From positions 25,823,300 to 25,887,299 of the forward strand of contig NC_067204.1 in NCBI RefSeq assembly GCF_026262505.1: 64,000 bases of DNA. Reading direction: 5' to 3'. This document shows, in pieces, positions 47,654 to 56,896 of this stretch (position 1 is its first letter; each line of letters begins with the position of its first letter). Origin of the DNA: Trichomonas vaginalis G3. Taxonomy: Eukaryota > Parabasalia > Trichomonadida > Trichomonadidae. The notes beneath the pieces are model-generated. The model had not been told where the DNA came from and did not search any database. It saw only the letters and a program-made list of their open reading frames with translations. A program made the position numbers and the translations under genes.

Positions 47654-47858
47654 TTTATGATGAATTTAAGATGGACCATTATAAAATGGTAGCGGTTTGT
47701 TTCAAAAAATTTTAGATGAGATTTGCATAGATATAGTGTAATAAACAGAAATTCATCAAAAGTGACAGCTCTCAATTTTTTGACATTTGTAATTTCTAAA
47801 TTGAATGAGAAAAATGAAATAATACTAAGCATAAAAAAAAAAAAAAAAAAAAAAAAAA
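47654..47858. other. Unique A+T-rich DNA ending in an A27 tract
   Basis: 47654-47832 has no gene; a small inverted repeat accattataaaatggt is at 47673-47688. 47833-47859 is an uninterrupted run of A. It directly precedes the G+C-rich start of the second Maverick. Confidence 0.6.
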
Positions 47859-47920
47859 AGGTAGTGGGGCTTCCAGGCACTTCGTGCCTTCTAGCCCCGA
47901 AGATGTTTAGTATAAATGAA

Positions 47921-47996
47921 GTTTAGAGGACATACATGACTGTGAGTTTTATTTACGACAAGATAGAATATGAGAGAGGTCCTATAAACCGGACAA
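47921..47996 (+). repeat. Displaced fragment of the methyltransferase 3' end
   Basis: Resembles 49029-49102 (gtttagaggacatacatgac, then gataagatagaatatgagag aggtcctataaaccgg with few changes). It lies 400 bp before the full gene, within or next to the probable terminal repeat, so it may be a copy trapped when the end was rebuilt. Confidence 0.8.
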
Positions 47997-48012
47997 GTAA
48001 GGGTCATATAAA

Positions 48013-48268
48013 CATCTGTCATTTTACTCAGAATTTTATACAGAATTCAATAAAAATATATTTTAGGGTAGATGGTTAGATCTAACCTCTTTTCTAACCT
48101 CATTTCTACCCATATGTCCTTACTGAAAAAGTATGTGTTCCATCTGTCATTTTACTCAGAATTTTATACAGAATTCAATAAAAATATATTTTAGGGTAGA
48201 TGGTTAGATCTAACCTCTTTTCTAACCTCATTTCTACCCATATGTCCTTACTGAGAAAGTGTCATATA
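48013..48268 (+). repeat. Two tandem 128-bp units, each with a family-2 nested palindrome
   Basis: The word catctgtcattttactcag begins at 48013 and 48141. Each unit contains AAAATATATTTTAGGGTAGA, then GGTTAGATCTAACC (48074-48087 and 48203-48216), then CTCTTTTCTAACC and TTTCTACCC, and ends ATATGTCCTTACTGA. The plan is the same as family 1 (nested stem, central GAT), with different stem words. Confidence 0.9.
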
Positions 48269-48332
48269 AACATCTGTCAAAAGCCGCTTTTCTGTCACTT
48301 TTCAGGAAAAAAACATTTTTATTAAATATAAA

Positions 48333-49151
48333 ATGAATTTCACAAAACCACCGTTACCCTTCTTTGGAAATAAGAGTAGATGTAAAGATATTCTATTGAG
48401 AGAACTTAAGAAACTACCGAATGGTCTAACATTTGTAGATTTGTTCGGTGGAAGTTTCTATATATCCCATTTGTGCCATACTGTATTTCCTGACTCAAAG
48501 ATTATATGCAATGACTTCGACAACTATATGAACCGTCTCAAACATATACCAGACACAAATAAAATATTGAGTGAGTTGAAAGAAAAGATACCTATAGGTA
48601 AGATGGAACGTATACCATTAGATAAGAAAAATACTGTCAGAGAGGTTTTGAAAAAAGCAGAATATATAGACTGGGATAGTATATCTGCTAGACTATTATA
48701 TAGTGGTGCTATAAGAGTTCATGACATTGAAACACTTATGTCAAAAGTTTTATATCTTAACTATACAAATGTTTTCAAAGAGGACATAGAAAAATATATT
48801 GAGGGTATAGAGTTTGTGAGATGTCATTGGACAGATTTGTATGAAAAATATAAAGACAAGGAAAATGTTTTCTTTATAGTGGACCCGCCGTTCTATAACA
48901 CATGGGATTTTCAATACCAAGTAGACTGGACTTTGAGAGACTCTTTAGAAACTTTAGACGTTTTACATAACCATCCATGCTTTTACTTTACATCCGATAA
49001 AAGTGGTTTGGAAACCGTTATGAGATGGTTAGAGGACATACATGACTATGAGTTTAGATACGATAAGATAGAATATGAGAGAGGTCCTATAAACCGGAGA
49101 AAGTGTCATAACAAAGAAATTTTATTGGTAAGTAAATGTGGTTTGAAATAG
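48333..49151 (+). CDS. Dam-like (D12 class) DNA adenine-N6 methyltransferase
   Basis: 272 aa, uninterrupted. FFGNKSR (10-16) corresponds to the N-terminal motif of Dam enzymes, FVDLFGG (34-40) is the AdoMet-binding motif I, NDFDNY (60-65) follows it, and DPPFYNT (184-190) is the catalytic DPPY-type motif. The order is that of alpha-class enzymes, whose members often methylate GATC. T. vaginalis is reported to use N6-methyladenine and to have Maverick-related methyltransferases; that is recalled knowledge, not tested here. The leader is TTTTTATTAAATATAAA. It stands first in the element, after two AGATCT palindromes. Confidence 0.88.
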   Translation: MNFTKPPLPFFGNKSRCKDILLRELKKLPNGLTFVDLFGGSFYISHLCHTVFPDSKIICNDFDNYMNRLKHIPDTNKILSELKEKIPIGKMERIPLDKKNTVREVLKKAEYIDWDSISARLLYSGAIRVHDIETLMSKVLYLNYTNVFKEDIEKYIEGIEFVRCHWTDLYEKYKDKENVFFIVDPPFYNTWDFQYQVDWTLRDSLETLDVLHNHPCFYFTSDKSGLETVMRWLEDIHDYEFRYDKIEYERGPINRRKCHNKEILLVSKCGLK

Positions 49152-49267
49152 GACTACTTGTTTTAGGTTTTTTCCATTGTGTCATTTACTTATTTGACGT
49201 GGCAGAAAGATATAGAGAATATGAAGATGAACCAATACCAGCAAATGTTCAGCATATGTACTCGTAA
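49136..49267 (+). CDS. 43-aa single-TM protein overlapping the methyltransferase end
   Basis: Starts at ATG 49136, inside the last codons of the methyltransferase: MWFEIGLLVLGFFHCVIYLF then DVAERYREYEDEPIPANVQH MYS. One membrane span (residues 4-20) and an acidic tail. Such tiny membrane proteins are common in viral genomes. Expression is uncertain, but the frame is clean and the hydrophobic-then-charged pattern is not expected by chance. Confidence 0.5.
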   Translation: MWFEIGLLVLGFFHCVIYLFDVAERYREYEDEPIPANVQHMYS

Positions 49268-49272
49268 GAGAT

Positions 49273-49290
49273 ATTTTTATCTAATATTAA
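49273..49290 (+). promoter_or_regulatory. TTTTTATC-type leader
   Basis: atttttatctaatattaa directly before ATG 49291; matches the leaders at 1672-1687, 15822-15835, 42187-42207, 50766-50783 and 53089-53104. Confidence 0.6.
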
Positions 49291-49653
49291 ATGGACGCAC
49301 AGAACTTAGCGAATGCACAGCAACCTGGACAACCAAACCCAGAGAATATTCCAAATGAAGTTAGAATACAAACTGCAATGGCAAACTATGGTCAAGTGCC
49401 AACAGATGTACAAATGCAAACTGCCATGTCAAATGACGCTGCGTTAGGTTTGCCACCATGGTATGCAAATATGAGATGGAAAGAGTTTTATACAAACCCC
49501 GAAGTGGGATATAAACAACTCTATGCAGATGACGCGAACACAGGAGTTGACCCAGAGTATGTTTTCTACCAGAGGAGAAATAGAATGTATGAGCTCCAGT
49601 TAAAGAATGCTATGGAACTCAGAAGGAAACGTAAGAGACTAGGTGGACATTAG
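49291..49653 (+). CDS. 120-aa protein, unknown, probable virion component
   Basis: Starts MDAQNLANAQQPGQPNPENI. Gln/Asn/Pro-rich N-terminus with a duplicated segment (VRIQTAMANYGQVPTDVQMQ TAMSNDA), a Tyr/Trp-rich middle (LPPWYANMRWKEFYTNPEVG) and a basic tail (MELRRKRKRLGGH). The leader is GATATTTTTATCTAATATTAA, the structural-gene type. Confidence 0.6.
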   Translation: MDAQNLANAQQPGQPNPENIPNEVRIQTAMANYGQVPTDVQMQTAMSNDAALGLPPWYANMRWKEFYTNPEVGYKQLYADDANTGVDPEYVFYQRRNRMYELQLKNAMELRRKRKRLGGH

Positions 49654-49671
49654 ATTTTTACATATAGTAAA

Positions 49672-49914
49672 ATGGGTTTCTTCAGTAGTATTGGAAACTT
49701 CTTTCGAAATGTTGGAAGAGGTATATGGAATGGAATAAAAACCGTAGGAAAAGGAATTTGGAACGGAGTCAAAAATATTGGCAAAAGAGTAGGTCAGTTC
49801 GTTGGTATTATACCTAAAGACCCTGAACCAGAAGAACAAGCTCCTGTTATACAACAGCCTGAACCTGCACCACAGTCTAGTTGGCAACCAAATCCAACAC
49901 CTCAACCGTATTAA
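49672..49914 (+). CDS. 80-aa protein with amphipathic N-terminal repeat
   Basis: MGFFSSIGNFFRNVGRGIWN, then a near-repeat GIKTVGKGIWNGVKNIGKRV: Gly-Ile/Val-Trp-Asn and Gly-Lys spaced as in amphipathic membrane-active helices, followed by a Pro/Gln-rich tail. The plan recalls membrane-lytic peptides of non-enveloped virions (adenovirus protein VI type); this is inference from pattern only. The leader TTTTTACATATAGTAAA is near but not identical to the TTTTTATC type. Confidence 0.58.
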   Translation: MGFFSSIGNFFRNVGRGIWNGIKTVGKGIWNGVKNIGKRVGQFVGIIPKDPEPEEQAPVIQQPEPAPQSSWQPNPTPQPY

Positions 49915-49916
49915 AA

Positions 49917-50765
49917 TTATATTTTTACCGTTCGATAGTAGTTGTATATGAAACTAAGTTCTAAGTAAAACGCATGGTATAATGGAACTATTCTCTTTCT
50001 TCCATCTGTTGTAAACCATACTTGAAAGTCTGAAATACTTCCACTCGGCGGTTCATATAGCTTTGTAGGTTTTTCGTAAAAGTCATTTGCCAAGCATAAA
50101 AAAGAGTTTTGTGCACCAGAAAATGAAGCATGAACTATAATAGCATCTGAGTCGAAAACATTTTCATATGTTCCATTAGGGTTTTCGACTTCATAAAAGT
50201 TCGGGTGTACTGGATATTCTGCAGGCTGATTTAACATCCTCAAAAATCTATACCATGCCAAGTTGTTATATTTTGTAGAAATATAAACGTCTTCTCCAAG
50301 GTCTTCTATTCTATTGATTTTAACAGTTGCATTTTTCCTGTCATATATAATATCGAGATGGTACTCTCCTTCGTCAATGTTGTACTGTTTTGCATATTCG
50401 ATATAGATGTCGTTTATTTTTTCTTGAAAAGCTTGAAGAGTTGTTTCTAAGTTTACAAGCAAATTCACTTGTAAAAGTTTTCCCTGTTCAAATTTCTCAT
50501 ACGTACGTTTTTCTTTGTTATAGTATCGAACTTCAAAACCGACTGTAAATGGGAAACCATGTATGGCTTCTGAAATGAACTTCATTCTACGAAAGCCAAC
50601 AGCTTTTGTGACGGATGGGTCTCTTAACCATCTTAAGGGGTAGTCAAAACGATAGCCTTCATGCTTTACGGTCTCTGTCTCAAACTTTTGACCGACATTC
50701 GTAAAAAGTTCATCTAATGGTTTAGTTGTAGCAACTCTTGAATTTTCTTTTTCTATTGAAAGCAT
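49917..50765 (-). CDS. Family-2 structural protein, YPxxW family, 282 aa
   Basis: Uninterrupted. Starts MLSIEKENSRVATTKPLDEL; YRFDYPLRWLRDPSVTKAVG near residue 40 matches in pattern the starts of the 25011 and 1688 proteins, and the C-terminus (IVPLYHAFYLELSFIYNYY) is beta-rich. Probably capsid-associated. It shares an 18-bp promoter with the fibre gene. Confidence 0.65.
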   Translation of the reverse strand: MLSIEKENSRVATTKPLDELFTNVGQKFETETVKHEGYRFDYPLRWLRDPSVTKAVGFRRMKFISEAIHGFPFTVGFEVRYYNKEKRTYEKFEQGKLLQVNLLVNLETTLQAFQEKINDIYIEYAKQYNIDEGEYHLDIIYDRKNATVKINRIEDLGEDVYISTKYNNLAWYRFLRMLNQPAEYPVHPNFYEVENPNGTYENVFDSDAIIVHASFSGAQNSFLCLANDFYEKPTKLYEPPSGSISDFQVWFTTDGRKRIVPLYHAFYLELSFIYNYYRTVKI

Positions 50766-50783
50766 ATTTTATCTAGAATAAAA
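50766..50783. promoter_or_regulatory. 18-bp near-palindromic divergent promoter
   Basis: attttatctagaataaaa lies between two start codons. Its reverse complement, ttttattctagataaaat, presents the same TTTTAT(C/T) element to both genes, so one site can serve both directions. Confidence 0.68.
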
Positions 50784-52136
50784 ATGTCAAATGAAACAGC
50801 GTCTATGAGAGAAATACAACACAACCGACAACTCATTTTGCAAGCTCTAAATAAGAACACAACAAACTTTTCAAACTATTCTAAGATATCTGAGTCATTG
50901 AAAGAAGGAAACTTAAAACTGACGATAAACCCATTGACAGACGAGTTTCTGTTTCAAGACAGTAAGAACCATACTGTTTGTATAAATCCAACAAAAAGAA
51001 CTTTAAACGAGAAACCTATAGATGAACTTCTTTTGAAAGCAGATATTGACAACAAAGCTGACAAAGAGTATGTAGACGATGCAATAGCAAAAGAAGAAGA
51101 AAGAGCTAACAAAGCTTATGCAACGAAAGAACATACTCATCCTGAACTAGCGGACAAAACATATGTTGACAATAAAATGTCAAGTGAAGTGACAAGAGCT
51201 GACAAAGAATATTCTAAAAAGACTCATACACATACCATTGCAAATATTACAAACTTACAAGAAACCTTAAACAGGAAAAGTGACGTTGGACATACACATA
51301 CATCTTCTGAAATAACAGACTTAAACGTTAGCCTTGAAAAGAAGGCAGATAAGAACCATACACACGATTTCTTCGCAACTGTTGGTATAGAAAATATTGC
51401 AGGAACGGTTGAAGAACCTGATGGAACTGGTGGGGATGTATTAAATTGGAAACCTCCTAACTTTCCACAAGGTTTAACATCGGATGAAGACATAACGACG
51501 ATGAGATACATTAGATGTAGAAATGTCTATGTCATGGAGGATGAAAACAAAGTTAAATTCACTGCTCAAGATTTATATGACAACAAAGCTTACAAAACAT
51601 ATGTTAACGATGAGTTAGATAAAAAAGCTGACAAAACATATGTTAACGATGAGTTAGATAAGAAAGCTGACAAAACAGAGCTTCAAACGTTAAAGACAGA
51701 AATACTTCAAACAGTATATCCTATAAGTTCTATTTACACGTCAATGAACTCTACCAGACCAGAAGTAGTACTTGGTCTCGGAACTTGGACTCAAATAGTC
51801 GACAGGTTTTTGTATTGTGCAAACTCTTCAAAGGAAACAGGTGGGAGTAAAACGATTTCAGGTGAAAACCTACCTGCACACAGTCACTACGTAGATTTAA
51901 GTACATCTCAAGCAGGTTGGCATAAGCATAGATTTTGGGATTGGTCAGCAATGAAAAAAGGTAAAGGATATGATGTTAAAGACAACGTTCAGTTTGCTAT
52001 AAATTGTTTCTGGGGTAGCACACAGGGAGAAGGAAACCATACACATCGCGTTTCAGGGTATACGCAAACAACGGGACAAAGTAAAGACTACATGCCACCT
52101 TACATGACAGTTTACGCATGGTATAGAAATGCTTAG
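50784..52136 (+). CDS. Family-2 fibre protein, 450 aa
   Basis: Uninterrupted. There is no collagen-like segment. The shaft is built from repeated DNKADKEYVDDAIAKEEERA, KTYVDNKM, KKADKNHTHDFFATVGIENI and two copies of KTYVNDELDKKAD. The C-terminal head matches that of the family-1 fibre (YPISSIYTSMNSTRPEVVLG, LGTWTQIVDRFLYC, PAHSHY, VYAWYRNA), a phage collar/Gp10-like signature. It is likely a receptor-binding spike with a shorter stalk. Confidence 0.8.
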   Translation: MSNETASMREIQHNRQLILQALNKNTTNFSNYSKISESLKEGNLKLTINPLTDEFLFQDSKNHTVCINPTKRTLNEKPIDELLLKADIDNKADKEYVDDAIAKEEERANKAYATKEHTHPELADKTYVDNKMSSEVTRADKEYSKKTHTHTIANITNLQETLNRKSDVGHTHTSSEITDLNVSLEKKADKNHTHDFFATVGIENIAGTVEEPDGTGGDVLNWKPPNFPQGLTSDEDITTMRYIRCRNVYVMEDENKVKFTAQDLYDNKAYKTYVNDELDKKADKTYVNDELDKKADKTELQTLKTEILQTVYPISSIYTSMNSTRPEVVLGLGTWTQIVDRFLYCANSSKETGGSKTISGENLPAHSHYVDLSTSQAGWHKHRFWDWSAMKKGKGYDVKDNVQFAINCFWGSTQGEGNHTHRVSGYTQTTGQSKDYMPPYMTVYAWYRNA

Positions 52137-53088
52137 TCGTCATTTTCAACTTCTTTAGCATATTCGTCAGGAGTTGTCTTATATTTGTTAGGAACTGTCT
52201 TTGAAAGTATACCACCTTGAACCTTAACAAGTTTGAAACGAGGTCTGACAATAGTAGTTTTATCTTCTGCTTGCAGTGTGTACATTTTGCCATGTTTGCC
52301 TAAAACTTCATAATATTCTCTTGTATACTTTCTTCTATTTTTACGAACACGAAGGTGAGTACCTGTCGGGTTCCCATTGTTGTCATAGTCAATAGTATTT
52401 TCATATGGGTCGCGTTTAGGTATTTCTATTTTTACTTTGTCACCTTTCTTAAGTTTGAAGCCTGGCATTCTTTCTTGTTTGTCTCTTTTGACTAAACTAT
52501 TAAATATATAGTCTTTCTCTAAGTCGGGGTTGTTTTTCATTTCTTCGGGGGAGTGGTTTCCCAAACCTTTTGTTTACGGTTATTGTAAATATTTAAAACT
52601 TGTCTCATCTTTGCCATGGAGAAATGTCTATATTTGTCGTCATATGACATTTCATTTGCTTCACCACCTTGTGGTTGGTTTAAGTCTCTTAAGATTTTTA
52701 TACAACTGTCAATGACACAAGAGCAGAATGGTTTTGGTCGACAATGAAATATTGGTTTACATTTTTTGAACGCAGATAGTTTTTAATATCGTCTGATTTG
52801 AAAGAACTTTCACAGTCAGATGTCAGTTTTGTTGGATGGTATTTGTCAACGAATATTGTCAAAGCAGTTTTCACATCTAAAATATTTTTGGACCATAATG
52901 GTATGGCTTCACAGTATCTTGTGTTTTGACCAACAAATATTAGCCAGTATGGAGGTCCATCTTCTCTATACCTCGGAATGTTTCCAAGATATCCATAAAC
53001 AAGCATTTGGTGTTGAACTAAAGATTTTTACCATGAGTGCTTTCTTTGTCGCTTTAGAAACATAGGGGTCCTTGTTTGAATTCGTCAT
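52133..53088 (-). pseudogene. Family-2 integrase, broken
   Basis: DDE-type core (GPPYWLIFVGQNTRYCEAIP, KLTSDCESSFKSDDIKNYLR) and C-terminal beta domain (KKGDKVKIEIPKRDPYEN, REYYEVLGKHGKMYTLQAED). No chromodomain-like end as in family 1. About three breaks. It is divergent from the 53105 gene over 16 bp and overlaps the fibre gene by 4 bp. Confidence 0.8.
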
Positions 53089-53104
53089 TTTTATCCTATA
53101 AGAA
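53089..53104. promoter_or_regulatory. 16-bp divergent promoter, integrase / small structural gene
   Basis: ttttatcctataagaa fills the space between the two start codons: TTTTATC toward the right-hand gene and TTCTTATAGG toward the integrase. Confidence 0.62.
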
Positions 53105-53529
53105 ATGGGTTTATTTGGCGCATTAGCAGGAGTTGCATCCAGATTTTTGCCCGCAGTGGGAACAATAGCCAGAGTGTATTTGGAGTTGGAAGGAAGATTT
53201 TGAGTACATTAGGTATACTTAAAGAGAAAGCACAACCTATTATACAAACTGTACAGAAAGGTTGGGATGTAGCACGAGATGCAACAAATCTTATTCCAAA
53301 TCCTGAAACAAGAGGAAAAGTTCAAGGATGGATGGACAATGTAGGAAGACAAGCAGGAAACTACTATAACAAAGCAAATGACTACTATAACCAAGCAGGG
53401 CACTATATGGACCAAGGTGAAAGATTCTTTAACAGAGGATATAACCATGCACAAACAGTGGGTAAACAACAACCAACCGCAACCGCCTCAAACGTGGGGA
53501 ATGTAAATTTTTTTACTGAGATGAAATGA
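53105..53529 (+). pseudogene. Small structural protein with hydrophobic N-terminus, broken
   Basis: Begins MGLFGALAGVASRFLPAVGT, a Gly/Ala-rich helix like those of other small particle proteins here. The C-terminal part has Tyr/Asn/Gln-rich repeats (NYYNKANDYYNQAGHYMDQG). About one break. The end overlaps the next ATG (ATGA). Confidence 0.58.
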
Positions 53530-53678
53530 ACAATACAGCATTGAGACAAATGGGCTCAAGATGGATTTGTCGGCTTCCAGCAGTTACACAACGTGTTTGT
53601 CAAGTTCTTCCTATACCTCAGGAAGTTTTAGACCGACTTAAAAAACAACAACAACCAGTTGAAAACAAACCAAACTAA
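53526..53678 (+). CDS. 50-aa basic protein
   Basis: MNNTALRQMGSRWICRLPAV then TQRVCQVLPIPQEVLDRLKK QQQPVENKPN. It overlaps the previous stop by one base step (ATGA) and is preceded by TTTTTTTACTGAGATGAA. The following gene has nearly the same leader, which supports real expression. No family recognised. Confidence 0.5.
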   Translation: MNNTALRQMGSRWICRLPAVTQRVCQVLPIPQEVLDRLKKQQQPVENKPN

Positions 53679-53697
53679 AATTTTTTACTGAGATGAA

Positions 53698-54282
53698 ATG
53701 ACCGAAGAAGTTGAAACGGTAGATTTGACACCACAAACAAAAAGTTCAGAACCATTGTCAAAACCTGTCAAAGAACTTACAGATGAAGAGAAAAATTCAA
53801 TAATAGAAAGTGCCAGGTCTGGAAATACAAACCCTAACTACAAAGTCACTTTTCATAGAAATGGAACGGCTAGTATCTCAAAAAAGAAACAGACTCTCAC
53901 AAATAAAATATTGAAGTCTGAAGGAGCTTTCGAGACAACAGATGGAAAAGTTTATTTCACTGACCAACAGTTCATTATAGAACATCTCATTGACTTAGAG
54001 TCGAAATATTCTAAACTTTACAACAAACACAAAAAGTTGAAAGGAAAACAAAAACAGATGGCATATGATATTTATGAAGATGTTGACGACACAACTGTTC
54101 CTGCAGGTGGGGAAAAGTCAGAGGAACCGAAAAGTGACGAAAAACCGATAGAAGAAGAAAAACCAAAAACTGAAGATAAACCAAAACCAAAGTTTAGTTT
54201 CCAAACTAAACCAAGTCAACCTTCATTAGCTGGAATGGGTTGGCGTCAAAGACTTATGGCAGCAGGCGGTTATGTTAAGTAA
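53698..54282 (+). CDS. 194-aa Glu/Lys/Pro-rich protein
   Basis: Uninterrupted. MTEEVETVDLTPQTKSSEPL, a motif NYKVTFHRNGTASISKKKQT near residue 47 (compare the basic modules of the 81-aa and 144-aa family-1 proteins), a coiled-coil-like middle (IEHLIDLESKYSKLYNKHKK), a low-complexity EKPK tail, then GMGWRQRLMAAGGYVK. Leader TTTTTTACTGAGATGAA. Probably a counterpart of the 144-aa protein; inference. Confidence 0.58.
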   Translation: MTEEVETVDLTPQTKSSEPLSKPVKELTDEEKNSIIESARSGNTNPNYKVTFHRNGTASISKKKQTLTNKILKSEGAFETTDGKVYFTDQQFIIEHLIDLESKYSKLYNKHKKLKGKQKQMAYDIYEDVDDTTVPAGGEKSEEPKSDEKPIEEEKPKTEDKPKPKFSFQTKPSQPSLAGMGWRQRLMAAGGYVK

Positions 54283-54312
54283 AGAAAAAAATATTTTTTT
54301 ATTTTTATAAAA

Positions 54313-56464
54313 ATGCCCCCATATAGAATGGATAGAAGGTCTGCTAGAATAAAAGCAGAGTTGCAAAGATATGGTTGGAGAGTTTCGAAGAAGTTTAAAT
54401 ATAGGAAGGGAAGACCCATAAAAGTCTATGACAAACTGGCTGGTCTGACCTATGAAATGGACCTGGAAACAGCACGCACAAATTATCCAAACAGACTAGA
54501 GAGGTTAGAAGAAGAACGTCTTATGAACATGCCTTTCGATGTTAGTGAACCTCAAGTTGAAGGACACGACGGCTTTGCCAGATTCTACTGGAAACATGAC
54601 GAACAATTGCATCCTTTGAGAAGGAAAAAAGGAAAAGGTGAAGACGCACATGCTCCCATGGAAAGAACAAGATATGCATATGAAAAGTATCGTGAAGTTA
54701 GAAGTCAAATTACATCTGGTCGAACCTTTACAGTAAACTTTGACGAAGGAAAGAACAAAGAAGGCTTCATGGGAGTACTTGCTGCCATACAAGACGGAAA
54801 TAAGAAAGGATACAATCTCAGACTAACCGTAACAGATTTAGATGGTCACATTTACTATGCGCATGGCAATGAACAAACAGCCGCACAACTTCTTGACGCT
54901 TTCAAGACTACAAAGAGAGAACAAATGGTTGACTCCGACTCAGACATTTTGAATGCGATTGAAGGGATTGCAAGTGTGAAGTTCGAATGGTACCAACCTA
55001 ACCCTCAAGCAGTCAGACAACATGCTGGTATTTCCCGTTCATAAACAAGTCTGACATTAACTTAACCAGGTATGGAATTTACAATTCAATTGAAACAATT
55101 GTCAATGAACCTTGTATTCTTACATGTCTCAGGAACTCTGGTCTTGTTTCAGAAGAGAAAATGAAGTATCTTGAGTCATGTGTGAAGACAAGGTACATGC
55201 TCAGAGGTCAATTGGCTAAAATTGCACCGTTGGCAAATGTGAATATCCGAGTCAACATTCCGACTGAGAAAGGTTCTTCACATGACGACTATGTTGTTGA
55301 CAAAGACTTACCATGGTTGAAGATTGTAATTGTCCACAACCACTTCATGTTGAACGAAAGTCTTACAAACCCATTGTTCGGAAAAGGCAAGTGCAACATT
55401 GTCAGAGCTGTTAACATTCTTTTCGAGAAAGGTTTGTTGGAACCAATTCCAGATGACAAGCTGACAGAAAGTTTTGTACCAAAAGACGAAACAAACTTTT
55501 CACTGTTAGCAAGACCAAAAGTTGTTCCAGACAAAGTTCTAGTACAAAAGAAGTACACAGTTCCAAAAGGAGTTGGATTGTCGGATACCAACCTGAACCA
55601 GAAGAACTTCCAATGAGGTTGCAAGAACTTCAAGATGCTATAAACAAACTCCCATTGAGACATCCAATTGACGTCAAATTGTATTGGAGAGCATCTGAGT
55701 TAGGTCAGAAGGTTTTATATGAAACAGGTTGCTTCGACGATGTTTATGAGATAACAGGAGAAGTTTCTCAGAAGATAAGAGACTCGCTTGAATTTCCACG
55801 AACTGGACCGATTGGATGCGACAAGTTCGACTCATACGAAAAAATATACTATGTTGACCTTAACGCTGCGTACATGAGGTTCGTCCAATATATCCCGACT
55901 GGAATTCCAAACGAAGATGGTGAGTTCCCAGGAAGGAACTATACAGTTGGAAAAGTCATACAACAACTGTATGATATTAGGAAAGCTTCAAACCCCAAAC
56001 TTGCAATGACATTAAAATTGCTTATGAATTCGACATGGGGGTATTCCATTAAAAAACCTCAAGAGATGAAGAGTAAACATTATGAGAAGGTCGACAACTT
56101 TGTTGAAAGGTTTTCTCCTTTTGTTTTGAAATACGAATTTACCGAAGGTGAAAGTGGCTTAGTAACCACATTAAAACCTATTGTCGAACATTGGTCTTAC
56201 CCTCAGTTCGCAAAAGCAGTCCTTGACGAGTACAACAAATTCTTCTCCGAAGTCAAATCCAAAGTCAAGGTTTACTATGAGAACATCGACGCACTCATGA
56301 CGAACGAAGAAGGCTATAACAAACTCATTGAAATGGGAATGGTCGGTGAAAAGATGGGTCAATTCAAATTGGACAAAATTTTCACCGAAGTTCATGTCCT
56401 CTCCAAGCGTAAGTACTGGGGTGTTAAAGAAGACGGCACAGAAATAAAACATTGCATGAAATAA
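54313..56464 (+). pseudogene. Family-2 DNA polymerase B, broken
   Basis: N-terminal part MPPYRMDRRSARIKAELQRY with a VTDLDGHIYYAHGNEQ stretch. The middle (PCILTCLRNSGLVSEEKMKY ... VIVHNHFMLNESL) corresponds to the cysteine-peptidase-like part of the family-1 polymerase. The C-terminal part has polymerase-B motif-like YYVDLNAAYMRF, LLMNSTWGYS and a YYENIDALMT counterpart of motif C. It is very diverged from family 1 and shorter, with visibly richer G+C. About two breaks. Confidence 0.75.
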
Positions 56465-56641
56465 AAAATTTTTATATTCCTTCCTAGCTAATTTCCGTTT
56501 AATTTCATGGTCGCCTCGAGTCTTTGAATCGGACAGGTCGAGTTACACCATTCTTGGTCTCAAAACTCAATATAAACCTGTTTGTCTGTATTTTTCGTCG
56601 ACTATGGCACGAGACACGAACATTGACCAAACGGACAAAAA

Positions 56642-56896
56642 GTGTCATTTCGGATGGTCACGCAGCCAATCGCATTCGAGCACTTCGAAGAAGCCTTACG
56701 TTCCAAGGGAAGGGTGTCTGGTGCAAGGCAGAGGTTCATGAGACTCTACGAGCAGTACATCCTCAATGCCTGGGAGGACAAATCGTCCTTGGATTGGCAA
56801 TTCTACCAACTCCTCTGGGACGACCTCCTACGCAACTGGGATGACGAAAGAGTTCAATTCAGAGGTCAGGAACTAATTTTGGCAAATGACCATTAA
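56642..56896 (+). CDS. 84-aa protein, unknown, start of the G+C-rich island
   Basis: Residues after MVTQPIAFEHFEEALRSKGR form a helical, Trp/Tyr-rich protein (FMRLYEQYILNAWEDKSSLD, WQFYQLLWDDLLRNWDDERV) ending LILANDH. Amino-acid make-up looks like real coding sequence. The preceding 56465-56640 has no clear gene. No family recognised. Confidence 0.45.
   Translation: MSFRMVTQPIAFEHFEEALRSKGRVSGARQRFMRLYEQYILNAWEDKSSLDWQFYQLLWDDLLRNWDDERVQFRGQELILANDH

Noticed and set aside
47638-47926. Coding frames across the A27 tract and the hairpin arrays
   Set aside because: They translate homopolymer or inverted repeat and appear on both strands; no protein-like composition.
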